DNA from: Bacteroidota bacterium
GTDB taxonomy: Bacteria; Bacteroidota; Bacteroidia; Bacteroidales; JADFUO01
Length of the DNA: 14,133 nt
Direction of reading: 5' to 3'
Assembly (NCBI GenBank): GCA_030614305.1
Contig: JAUWKH010000014.1
Coordinates: 1 to 14,133 of the forward strand
The translations under genes and the position numbers were made by a program. Shown here piece after piece: positions 1 through 6,705 of the stretch (position 1 is the stretch's first letter; each line of letters begins with the position of its first letter). The notes below the pieces were generated by a model. The model was not told the origin of the DNA. It saw only the letters and a program-made list of their open reading frames with translations, and did no database searches.

Positions 1-60
1 AAAAAAAAGGGACTGCAAAATTAATACCATTATTTTTAAAATGCAAACTTTTTAACAAAT

Positions 61-84
61 TTTATTAATTATTTTATTAATTAT
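61..84. repeat. 12-bp tandem duplication
   Basis: TTTATTAATTAT occurs twice in direct succession without mismatch (61-72 and 73-84). It lies in AT-rich intergenic DNA and is probably a replication-slippage product. No function is evident. Confidence 0.7.
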
Positions 85-178
85 TTAAGTTAAAAAAGAT
101 GTTAGTAAATATAGTTGAATTGTCAGTAATTTCAAGTGTTTTAATGGTATTTAAAAGAACATTTTGTAAAATCGTGTG

Positions 179-211
179 CAAAGATACATATTATTATTAT
201 AACTAAACAAA
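179..211 (-). promoter_or_regulatory. Candidate Bacteroidota-type promoter, leftward
   Basis: Read on the minus strand there is TATCTTTG (plus-strand 179-186), matching the TAnnTTTG -7 consensus of the Bacteroidota primary sigma factor. A TTTG -33 element (plus-strand 208-211) lies 21 nt upstream. It would drive a gene located left of the window. This is a motif match only. Confidence 0.4.
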
Positions 212-339
212 CTTTTTTTTTATTTTTTTCAAAAAATACAATTTATTATATAATTAACTGAATGCGTATATGATAACTCTAAGTATAAATTTATTTGTTA
301 ATTAGACTGCCAATTTAGCAGTTTTATGTTGAGTTGGGT

Positions 340-939
340 TTACTTTTTCTCTTCTTTTTGAATGAAGTGTTTAAATATTGGCAATGTTGAGTAATAAAGC
401 AGAAAAGCGAAAGGGATTGATATAATTAGCCATGCAAATATGCCAAGAAGATTTTGAAACCAGATTATTTGAATAGTAAAAATCCAATCGTTTTTAAACA
501 TAATAATTAATTCATTAAATGAAAATGGTATAAATGAATAGTTAAAAATTAATTCTCCTAATTTAATAAATGGTATGTAAAGAATAATCTGCAACGGATA
601 AACTATAAGATTTATCAATAGAATAGCAGGTTTGTTTAATCTAAAAAAAAATGCAGAAAGTAAACAGAATATTGTAGTAGAAGCAAATATTGGAATGGTT
701 CCAAGGGTAAAACCAAATGCAACCGTTAATGACAATTTTTCAGGTGTTATGCCTTGTTTTAAAAATGGCAGTAATGGCAGTAAAAAATAATGTTTAAAAA
801 ATCCGGATATTTTATTTCTTATCAAAATATTTTGAATGATGTAATATAAAACAATAAAATTATTCAGCCCTTGGCTATGTGAGGTTATGGTCCTCTGATA
901 GTTTATAATATATTTGTTTTTCAGTGAAAATAATTTCAA
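340..939 (-). CDS. DUF2062 domain membrane protein
   Basis: Up to 199 aa. The core (about residues 60-130) matches the DUF2062 pattern: KQGITPEKLSLTVAFGFTLG, then an Arg-Leu-Asn-x-Pro-Ala turn and the VYPLQIILYIPFIKLGE segment. Hydrophobic stretches at about 72-98, 105-127 and 155-185 indicate an integral inner-membrane protein, and the C-terminus is Lys/Glu-rich (QKEEKK). The family has no settled biochemical role; some Bacteroidota members are fused to or lie beside glycosyltransferases, but none is present here. The ATG at 939 makes the gene overlap the upstream AlbA_2 gene by 65 nt. The first 38 residues are not domain-like, and a TTG at 825 would remove the overlap and start just before the family's usual N-terminus, so the start is uncertain. 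Confidence 0.75.
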   Translation of the reverse strand: MKLFSLKNKYIINYQRTITSHSQGLNNFIVLYYIIQNILIRNKISGFFKHYFLLPLLPFLKQGITPEKLSLTVAFGFTLGTIPIFASTTIFCLLSAFFFRLNKPAILLINLIVYPLQIILYIPFIKLGELIFNYSFIPFSFNELIIMFKNDWIFTIQIIWFQNLLGIFAWLIISIPFAFLLYYSTLPIFKHFIQKEEKK

Positions 940-1519
940 TGATTTTAATAACGATAAAATTCACTAAAATATTTTCGGCTTTGAATCTTGAGATCTTTGC
1001 AAAGTAGCAGAACTTTGACAGTGTAATTTGCTTGTTTGTTTTTAAATAGTTTAAAAGGAATTTTTCGTTTTCAGTATATTTTATATGTATGCCTGATTTT
1101 CTGCCTTGTTTTTTCCAGACTTTCAGAAGAACACTGTTTGCAAGCAAATTCTGGTCGTTTACTCTTATATAAACCAGCCATTTGTTATAATTTGATAAGG
1201 CATAATAAGGAATAATATTTTTTTTCGGGATAATAATTTCTAAAACAGTTTTTCCATCAACTGTCCATTCTTTACTTTCAAATTTGATTTGAGGTTTGCA
1301 ATACATTTGAGCAGCTGCTTCCACCATATGATATTCTTCATCCGACCTGACACCTGCAATAGCTCCATTGTCTTTAACTCCGATAAGTAATTTTCCGCCG
1401 TTAGTATTGGAGAACGCAACAAGTGAACGGGCAATTTTTTTTGAATCGGTAATTTCAAATTTAAAATCAAGTTGATGGTGTTCGCCCTGTTTAATTAGAT
1501 TTTTTATATAATTATTCAA
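875..1519 (-). CDS. Schlafen AlbA_2 domain protein, putative transcriptional regulator
   Basis: 214 aa. Residues 10-125 carry an AlbA_2 domain (PF04326 type): Glu13, LDFKFEI (17-23), then IARSLVAFSNTNGGKLLIGV (29-48) followed by KDNGAIAG, the hallmark of the fold. In other proteins this domain is linked to nucleic-acid binding and is often joined to an ATPase or winged-helix domain. Residues about 148-205 are Lys-rich and could form a degenerate winged helix (segment LSKFCYFAKISRFKAENIL), with no ATPase region. It is most likely a small DNA-binding regulator; its target is unknown. It precedes the DUF2062 gene and overlaps it if the ATG start of that gene is used. No clear promoter motif is visible between it and the repeat element upstream. 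Confidence 0.75.
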   Translation of the reverse strand: MNNYIKNLIKQGEHHQLDFKFEITDSKKIARSLVAFSNTNGGKLLIGVKDNGAIAGVRSDEEYHMVEAAAQMYCKPQIKFESKEWTVDGKTVLEIIIPKKNIIPYYALSNYNKWLVYIRVNDQNLLANSVLLKVWKKQGRKSGIHIKYTENEKFLLNYLKTNKQITLSKFCYFAKISRFKAENILVNFIVIKIIEIIFTEKQIYYKLSEDHNLT

Positions 1520-1589
1520 AGTGAATGATTTTCCAGCTTAGTCAATACATCTGACTTGGCATGATAATAAAATTTTATTAACTAAATAA

Positions 1590-1738
1590 AGTCGGTCTAT
1601 AATGTCCGAATATTTTTAGTAATTTGAATATCGAATTATGATTAACGATTTTAGATTTCAGATTTTCAGATACTTCGCAAATCGTTAATCGGTGTTCGTT
1701 ATTCTTAAATCAAAAAAAGCTGACTTTATAGACAAACT
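1590..1738. mobile_element. MITE-like hairpin element with 8-bp flanking direct repeat
   Basis: The element is about 149 bp and made of two imperfectly complementary arms of about 60 nt (1590-1651 and 1679-1738) around a 27-nt centre. The inner arm ends are a perfect 12-bp inverted repeat, GATTAACGATTT (1640-1651) and its complement (1679-1690). The outer ends pair as GTCTATAATGTC (1595-1606) with GACTTTATAGAC (1722-1733), extending to AGT...ACT termini. Directly outside the arms the octamer CTAAATAA occurs at 1582-1589 and 1739-1746, as expected of a target-site duplication. It contains no coding sequence. It sits immediately behind the pyrI stop codon, which lies within the right-hand direct repeat. 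Transcribed leftward, the hairpin could also attenuate or terminate the pyr transcript. The mobile-element interpretation is inference. Confidence 0.55.
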
Positions 1739-2206
1739 CTAAATAAATACAATATTATCCTTAGCAGTATATTTATCGCAGTATTTACACCATAATTTTA
1801 TATCACCGTTGTCTTCAATTGAAACATCAAATTTTGTTGTTATGTTTTCGTAATTTGTAATACAATTTGGATTTACACATTTTACGAATTTAAATATTTG
1901 TTTAGGTATTTCAACTGATTTCTTCAGTCTTACCTTATAATCTTTAATTTCAATGAGTGTTGCGGTAGGTGCTACTAAAGCAATTTTGTTAACTTCTTCG
2001 GATTTAAAATATTTGCCACTGACTTTAATAAGTCCTTTTTTTCCATATTTTTTACTATCGAGGTTAGTGCTGAACAAAACCTGATTTTCAATATTATTAA
2101 GATTTAAAATCCTAATTACCTGAAAAACGCTTTTTGTTGGAATATGATCAATTACAGTTCCATTTTCAATTGCTGAAACTTTTAATTCTTTTCTTATTTT
2201 ACTCAT
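1739..2206 (-). CDS. pyrI: Aspartate carbamoyltransferase regulatory subunit PyrI
   Basis: 155 aa, the normal length. PyrI binds nucleotide effectors (CTP, UTP, ATP) and holds PyrB trimers together in the c6r6 holoenzyme of pyrimidine biosynthesis in the cytoplasm. The N-terminal effector domain shows AIENGTVIDHIPTKSVFQVI (12-31), including the Asp-His pair of the nucleotide site. The C-terminal zinc domain has the four expected cysteines, C110-x4-C115 and C140-x2-C143. It is encoded on the same strand as pyrB and 224 nt downstream of it, an unusually wide gap for a pair that assembles stoichiometrically; a 134-bp palindromic repeat occupies much of it. No promoter motif of its own is obvious, so it is probably cotranscribed with pyrB. 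Confidence 0.95.
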   Translation of the reverse strand: MSKIRKELKVSAIENGTVIDHIPTKSVFQVIRILNLNNIENQVLFSTNLDSKKYGKKGLIKVSGKYFKSEEVNKIALVAPTATLIEIKDYKVRLKKSVEIPKQIFKFVKCVNPNCITNYENITTKFDVSIEDNGDIKLWCKYCDKYTAKDNIVFI

Positions 2207-2261
2207 CCTTTTATTCTTTTGATTTAAATAAACTTAATAATTAGTCTTTTCACGAAAACTC

Positions 2262-2395
2262 AGTGTTTGATAAGAAGGCGTCAAGAACGTCCCGATAATT
2301 ATCGGGATGCGAAGTATTTAAAATCAGGAGTCCGTACGAATGACTGGTTTTAAATACGAGCGTAACGAAGTTATTGACGTTTTCTTGCAAACACT
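2262..2395. repeat. Nested palindromic repeat between pyrB and pyrI
   Basis: The element is about 134 bp of nested inverted repeats. The outer arms AGTGTTTG (2262-2269) and CAAACACT (2388-2395) continue inward as AAGAAGGCGTCAA (2272-2284) against TTGACGTTTTCTT (2374-2386), pairing through two G.U positions. Inside are a perfect 18-bp palindrome TCCCGATAATTATCGGGA (2290-2307) and a second stem GTATTTAAAA (2314-2323) with TTTTAAATAC (2348-2357), whose loop contains CGTACG. No coding capacity and no flanking direct repeat were found. The structure resembles REP/MITE-like intergenic repeats of Bacteroidota. Lying within the pyr transcript, it could act as an RNA processing or stability element. 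Confidence 0.7.
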
Positions 2396-2430
2396 AATTA
2401 CGGATGCCTTGTCCATATTGGATAGATGTT

Positions 2431-3339
2431 TCATTTAATACCGAGTATTGAAGCTAATAATGCTTGTCTGACATATACACCATTAAGTGCCTGCTGAAAA
2501 TAATATGCTTTTGGATTAGCATCAACATCAATAGTTATTTCATTTACACGCGGTAAAGGGTGTAAGATTTTTAGATTATCTTTTGCTTTTTCAAGCATGC
2601 TGTTTTTAAGCACATACGCATTTTTTACTTTTTCATATTCAATCGGGTCTAAAAATCTTTCTTTTTGGATACGGGTCATGTATAAAATGTCTGCTTTAGG
2701 GATAACTTCATTTAATTCTGTATATTGATAATATTTAAGATTATTATTTTTAATATGTTGTTTTATGTGGCTTGGTAATTTTAATTCAAAAGGTGAGACA
2801 AGATGAAATGTAGTATTAAATTCGCACAAAGCAATGACTAGTGAGTGGACGGTTCTGCCATATTTCAGGTCACCGATAAAAACTATATTTAGATTATCTA
2901 AAGTGCCCTGGGTTTTTCTTATTGAATATAAGTCAAGAAGAGTTTGCGTAGGATGTTGATTTGCACCATCGCCGGCATTAATTATAGGTATTGGTGAAAT
3001 TTCACTTGCAAATCTGGCACTCCCCTCACGTGGATGTCGCATAACAATAATATCAGAGTAATTACTTACAGTTAATATTGTATCGTTAAGCGATTCACCT
3101 TTTTTTATACTTGATGAAGAAGAATCGGTAAAGCCAACTATTTTGGCTCCGAGTCTTGTTGCTGCACTTTCAAAACTAAGCCTTGTTCTTGTTGATGGTT
3201 CAAAAAACAGTGTGGCAACTACATAATTTTCAAGGATCTTTTGTCTGGGATTTTTTTCAAATTCTTCAGCCAAATCAAGAAGACTTATCCATTCCTTCTT
3301 AGTGTAATCATTGATTGAAACTAAGCTTCTGTTTTTCAT
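2431..3339 (-). CDS. pyrB: Aspartate carbamoyltransferase catalytic subunit PyrB
   Basis: 302 aa, close to the usual length. PyrB condenses carbamoyl phosphate with L-aspartate to N-carbamoyl-L-aspartate, the committed step of de novo pyrimidine synthesis. All key motifs are present: the carbamoyl-phosphate loop FFEPSTRTRLSFES (45-58), the flexible SSSSSIKKGES loop (73-83) reaching the neighbouring active site, MRHPREGSAR (100-109), QHPTQTLLDL (128-137), the aspartate-side TRIQKERF (222-229) and HPLPRVNEI (260-268). It starts 19 nt after the cDPGS-like gene, implying one transcript, and precedes pyrI. The presence of pyrI suggests an allosteric holoenzyme. No odd features were seen in the protein. 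Confidence 0.97.
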   Translation of the reverse strand: MKNRSLVSINDYTKKEWISLLDLAEEFEKNPRQKILENYVVATLFFEPSTRTRLSFESAATRLGAKIVGFTDSSSSSIKKGESLNDTILTVSNYSDIIVMRHPREGSARFASEISPIPIINAGDGANQHPTQTLLDLYSIRKTQGTLDNLNIVFIGDLKYGRTVHSLVIALCEFNTTFHLVSPFELKLPSHIKQHIKNNNLKYYQYTELNEVIPKADILYMTRIQKERFLDPIEYEKVKNAYVLKNSMLEKAKDNLKILHPLPRVNEITIDVDANPKAYYFQQALNGVYVRQALLASILGIK

Positions 3340-3358
3340 ATATGTTTTTGATCAATTT

Positions 3359-4726
3359 TTAACTATAACAACATTTGCATTTTTCTTTTTTAATAATATC
3401 ATGCTTTACAATGAAGTCGCAAAGAATGTCTTCAAGTGTGGGGTAACCAATTTCCTGCAGGTTGTAATAAACTCTTGTATATGGTTTATTAATCTTAATG
3501 ATCCTGCCCAGATCAATTGGAGTGCCGATTAATACCGAGTCGCAATCAGTGTTGTTAATAGTTGTTTCAAGGTCTTTTAATTGTTCTTCTCCATATCCCA
3601 TTGCCGGTAATAAAGTTCCGATATTAGGATAGATTTCAAAAGTTTCCGAAAGTTTTCCAACAATGAAAGGTCTCGGGTCTATTAACTCGGCTGCACCGAA
3701 TTTCTGGGCAGCAACTATTCCGGCTCCCAATTTCATTCCTCCATGTGTTAAGGTGGGACCGTCTTCAACTACTAAAACTCTTTTACCTCTGATAATATCA
3801 GGGTTGTCAACTCTTATTGGAGATGCAGCATCAATAACAATTGCATTTGGATTAACTTTTGCAATATTTTCTCTTACTTTTAAAATATCAACAGCATTGG
3901 CAGTGTCAATTTTATTAATTATAGCCACATCAGCTAATCTAAGAGTTACTTCACCCGGATAATATGTTAATTCGTGACCCGGGCGATGAGGGTCAACCAT
4001 TGTTATATTAAGGTCGGGAACATAAAAGGGAAAGTCGTTATTACCACCGTCCCATAAAATTATATCACAACCATCCGGGTCATTTTCGGCTGCTCTTAAA
4101 ATTGCTTCATAATCAACTCCGGCATAAATTACATTACCACGAACAATATGCGGTTCGTATTCTTCCATTTCCTCAATAGTGCAATGATGCCTTTCAAGGT
4201 CTTCCAAAGCGGCAAAACGCTGAACTTTTTGGTCTACTAAATTTCCATAAGGCATAGGATGACGAATAGCAATAACTTTTAAACCTTCCATCATTAATAT
4301 CTCTATAATTTTTCTTGAAGTCTGGCTTTTGCCGCAACCGGTTCTGACTGCTCCAACTGCAATCAAAGGTTTTGTGCTTTTTATCATTGTGTCTTTAGTA
4401 CCTAATAAAATAAAATTAGCACCAGCAGTATTCACAATTGCGCTAATACTCATAACTTTATTGTATGGAATATCGCTATATGAAAAAATACAATCATCAA
4501 CTTTCAAATCTTTAATTAAATTTACAAGGTCTTCTTCTGCATAAATAGGGATGCCGTCAGGATATAAGTCTCCTGCTAATTCAGCAGGGTATTTCCTTCC
4601 GTAAATATCGGGTATTTGAGCAGCTGTAAATGCTACTACATTATAATCTTCATTTCCTCTGCAGTAAGTGTTGAAATTATGGAAATCTCTTCCCGCAGCT
4701 CCAATTATAATTATATTCTTTTTCAT
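3359..4726 (-). CDS. Cyclic 2,3-diphosphoglycerate synthase-like P-loop protein (COG2403)
   Basis: 455 aa, close to the archaeal cDPG synthase of Methanothermus (about 460 aa). Visible features are an N-terminal Rossmann-like segment IIIIGAAGRDFHNFN (5-19), a Walker A loop GAVRTGCGKSQTSR (125-138), RHPMPYGNLVDQKVQRF (155-171), WDGGNNDFPF (225-234), DPHRPGHE (245-252) and a GTPase-like NKID (271-274). The tail carries three clustered cysteines (CKCC, 450-453). The archaeal enzyme cyclises 2,3-diphosphoglycerate with ATP; bacterial relatives are annotated as predicted GTPases or cDPG synthases, and I know of no tested role. It is the first gene of a likely operon with pyrB and pyrI, which hints at a role near pyrimidine or carbamoyl-phosphate metabolism, but that is only context. 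The family call is strong; the substrate is not. Confidence 0.85.
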   Translation of the reverse strand: MKKNIIIIGAAGRDFHNFNTYCRGNEDYNVVAFTAAQIPDIYGRKYPAELAGDLYPDGIPIYAEEDLVNLIKDLKVDDCIFSYSDIPYNKVMSISAIVNTAGANFILLGTKDTMIKSTKPLIAVGAVRTGCGKSQTSRKIIEILMMEGLKVIAIRHPMPYGNLVDQKVQRFAALEDLERHHCTIEEMEEYEPHIVRGNVIYAGVDYEAILRAAENDPDGCDIILWDGGNNDFPFYVPDLNITMVDPHRPGHELTYYPGEVTLRLADVAIINKIDTANAVDILKVRENIAKVNPNAIVIDAASPIRVDNPDIIRGKRVLVVEDGPTLTHGGMKLGAGIVAAQKFGAAELIDPRPFIVGKLSETFEIYPNIGTLLPAMGYGEEQLKDLETTINNTDCDSVLIGTPIDLGRIIKINKPYTRVYYNLQEIGYPTLEDILCDFIVKHDIIKKEKCKCCYS

Positions 4727-4789
4727 TCTGAAATATTTATGTTATTAATTTAATTACTTGATAAATGACTTAAAATATTTATTTAATAT

Positions 4790-4797
4790 TATTTTTG
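4790..4797 (+). promoter_or_regulatory. Candidate -7 box of the argS promoter
   Basis: TATTTTTG matches the Bacteroidota TAnnTTTG -7 consensus and would give a leader of roughly 65 nt before the argS ATG at 4870. No good TTTG -33 element is seen at the usual distance, so support is only the -7 match and its position in the divergent intergenic region. Confidence 0.35.
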
Positions 4798-4805
4798 CAA
4801 ATGTA
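4798..4805 (-). promoter_or_regulatory. Candidate -7 box for the cDPGS-like/pyrBI operon
   Basis: Read on the minus strand this is TACATTTG, again matching TAnnTTTG, about 70 nt upstream of the ATG at 4726. It abuts the rightward box at 4790-4797, so the two candidate promoters are back to back. A -33 TTTG is not evident. Confidence 0.35.
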
Positions 4806-4869
4806 TAATTTATAGTTTTAAAATTAGTATTTAGTTAAAAAAATTTTTATTGTGTTAATAAAAAATTAA

Positions 4870-6660
4870 ATGATAGAAGAAATTATTATTAAAAATATTG
4901 TCACGGCAATACATATATTATATAGACAACAAATTAAAAAAAATCTTGTTCAGGTTCAAAAAACAAAAAAAGAATTTAAAGGTGATCTTACTTTAGTTGT
5001 TTTTCCTTTACTTAGATTTTCAAAAAAATCACCTGAACAAACAGCCGAAGAAATTGGTGATTACCTCCAATCAAATCTTATAGAGATTGATAATTTCAAT
5101 GTTATCAAAGGTTTTTTGAATCTCAATATTTCTGAAAATTATTGGCTTGATTTTTTCAATAATAATTGTAAAAATATAAAATATGGATTTTTGGAAACTA
5201 CTGAGACACATCCTGTTGTAGTTGAATTTTCTTCACCTAACACTAACAAACCTTTACATTTAGGGCATATCAGAAATAATCTTATCGGAAATTCGGTTGC
5301 AGAAATATTAAAAGCAAGCGGGAAAAAAGTTGTTAAAGTAAACTTGGTTAACGATAGAGGGATACATATTTCCAAATCGATGCTTGCATGGGAAAAGTGG
5401 GGCACGGGTGATACACCTGAATCTTCAGGAAAAAAAGGAGATAAACTTGTTGGAGATTATTATGTGAAGTTTGAACAGGAAAATCAAAAAGAAATTAGCA
5501 GGTTGATGAATGAAGGCTATTCAGAGGAAGAGGCTGCAAAAAAATCACCGCTTATTATTGAAGCACAAGATTTGCTAAAAAAATGGGAAGCCCGGCAGGA
5601 TGATGTTCGCAATTTATGGCAATTAATGAATAACTGGGTTTACGAGGGTTTTGATAAAACATACAAAAGATTGGGCATTGATTTTGATAAGATATATTAT
5701 GAATCTAAAACGTATTTGTTAGGAAAAGCTTTGGTTGAACAAGGTTTGCAGAAAGGTATATTATTCAGGAAAGATGATGGCTCTGTTTGGGCGGATTTAA
5801 TTAGAGAAGGACTTGATAAAAAATTGCTGATCAGGTCAGACGGAACTTCGGTTTATATGACCCAGGATATTGGTACGGCAAAATTAAGATATGATGAGTA
5901 TCACCCTGAAAAACTGATATATGTTGTTGGTAATGAACAAAATTATCATTTTACTGTTTTAAAGATCATACTTAAAAAATTAGGAAATAACTGGGCTGAT
6001 AATATTATTCATCTTTCTTATGGCATGGTTGAATTGCCACACGGCAAAATGAAATCACGTGAAGGAACAATTGTTGATGCTGACGAACTTATGGTTGAAA
6101 TGTTTGATACTGCAAAAAAAACAACTGAAGACCTTGGGAAAATTGAAGGTTTTACAACAGAAGAAGCAAATAAATTGTTTGAAACCATTGGCATTGGAGC
6201 ATTAAAATATTTTATTCTGAAAGTTGATCCGAAAAAGAATATGTTGTTCGATCCTGTGGAATCTATTGATTTTGCAGGTAAAACAGGTCCGTTTATTCAA
6301 TATACTTATGCGAGAATTCAATCATTGTTGAGAAAAGCTGAAAATAGTAACTATAAATCTTTTCATACAGGACAGATAAGGAATGTAAAAATTCTTCAAA
6401 AGGAAAAGGATATACTGAAACTGCTTTATGATTTTCCTGGAATTATAAAACAGGCAGCTGATAATTTAAGCCCTGCTTTAATTGCTAATTATATTTATGA
6501 ACTCGTTAAGGAATACAATCAGTTTTACCAGGAAATTCCAATACTGAAAGAAGAAAATAAAGATATTATAATATTCAGATTAGCATTGTCTGAATTTACA
6601 GGAAGGGTAATAAAAACCTCAATGGAACTTCTTGGAATAGATGTGCCGGACAGGATGTAA
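4870..6660 (+). CDS. argS: Arginyl-tRNA synthetase
   Basis: 596 aa class I aminoacyl-tRNA synthetase that charges tRNA-Arg with arginine in the cytoplasm. The N-terminal Add-1-type tRNA-binding domain spans about 1-110, with the KGDLTLVVFPLLRF segment. The catalytic Rossmann core has FSSPNTNKPLHLGHIRNN (120-137) containing the HIGH motif as HLGH (130-133), and the KMSKS-equivalent GKMKSREG (392-399). The C-terminal DALR-type anticodon-binding helical domain begins near 475 (QYTYARIQSLLRKA) and ends MELLGIDVPDRM, the family's usual terminus. It is complete and of normal length. It is divergent from the cDPGS-like gene across 143 nt and is followed 45 nt later by ffh. Confidence 0.97.
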   Translation: MIEEIIIKNIVTAIHILYRQQIKKNLVQVQKTKKEFKGDLTLVVFPLLRFSKKSPEQTAEEIGDYLQSNLIEIDNFNVIKGFLNLNISENYWLDFFNNNCKNIKYGFLETTETHPVVVEFSSPNTNKPLHLGHIRNNLIGNSVAEILKASGKKVVKVNLVNDRGIHISKSMLAWEKWGTGDTPESSGKKGDKLVGDYYVKFEQENQKEISRLMNEGYSEEEAAKKSPLIIEAQDLLKKWEARQDDVRNLWQLMNNWVYEGFDKTYKRLGIDFDKIYYESKTYLLGKALVEQGLQKGILFRKDDGSVWADLIREGLDKKLLIRSDGTSVYMTQDIGTAKLRYDEYHPEKLIYVVGNEQNYHFTVLKIILKKLGNNWADNIIHLSYGMVELPHGKMKSREGTIVDADELMVEMFDTAKKTTEDLGKIEGFTTEEANKLFETIGIGALKYFILKVDPKKNMLFDPVESIDFAGKTGPFIQYTYARIQSLLRKAENSNYKSFHTGQIRNVKILQKEKDILKLLYDFPGIIKQAADNLSPALIANYIYELVKEYNQFYQEIPILKEENKDIIIFRLALSEFTGRVIKTSMELLGIDVPDRM

Positions 6661-6671
6661 TAAAATATTTG

Positions 6672-6679
6672 TAATTTTG
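6672..6679 (+). promoter_or_regulatory. Candidate -7 box upstream of ffh
   Basis: TAATTTTG matches TAnnTTTG and lies 26 nt before the ffh ATG, in the short argS-ffh gap. No -33 TTTG is visible, since that position falls within the end of argS. ffh may instead be transcribed from the argS promoter. Confidence 0.3.
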
Positions 6680-6705
6680 CACCGAAAAATTAATATAAAC
6701 AAGAT

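Larger units (their letters stand above)
1..339. other. AT-rich intergenic region without a gene
   Basis: No coding frame with a recognisable protein is seen on either strand. The stretch holds a perfect 12-bp tandem duplication (61-84), a candidate leftward promoter (179-211), and a short inverted repeat ACTGC/GCAGT (306-310 and 318-322) just past the end of the DUF2062 gene. That repeat could weakly terminate leftward transcription, but it has no clear U-tract. The leftward promoter suggests that a minus-strand gene begins beyond the left edge of the window. Confidence 0.6.

Noticed and set aside
2262..2395. PyrR-type or UTP-sensing attenuator for pyrI
   Set aside because: No leader peptide, U-tract terminator/antiterminator pair or PyrR-binding motif was recognised; the structure looks like a nested repeat.
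3663..3962. 99-aa open frame on the plus strand
   Set aside because: It lies wholly inside the cDPGS-like gene on the other strand and has no recognisable domain.
3359..4726. Confident call of a cDPG-producing enzyme
   Set aside because: Bacterial relatives are not known to make cDPG, and the substrate residues could not be checked, so only a family-level name is given.
5139..5405. 88-aa minus-strand open frame
   Set aside because: Shadow of argS, opposite the HLGH region.
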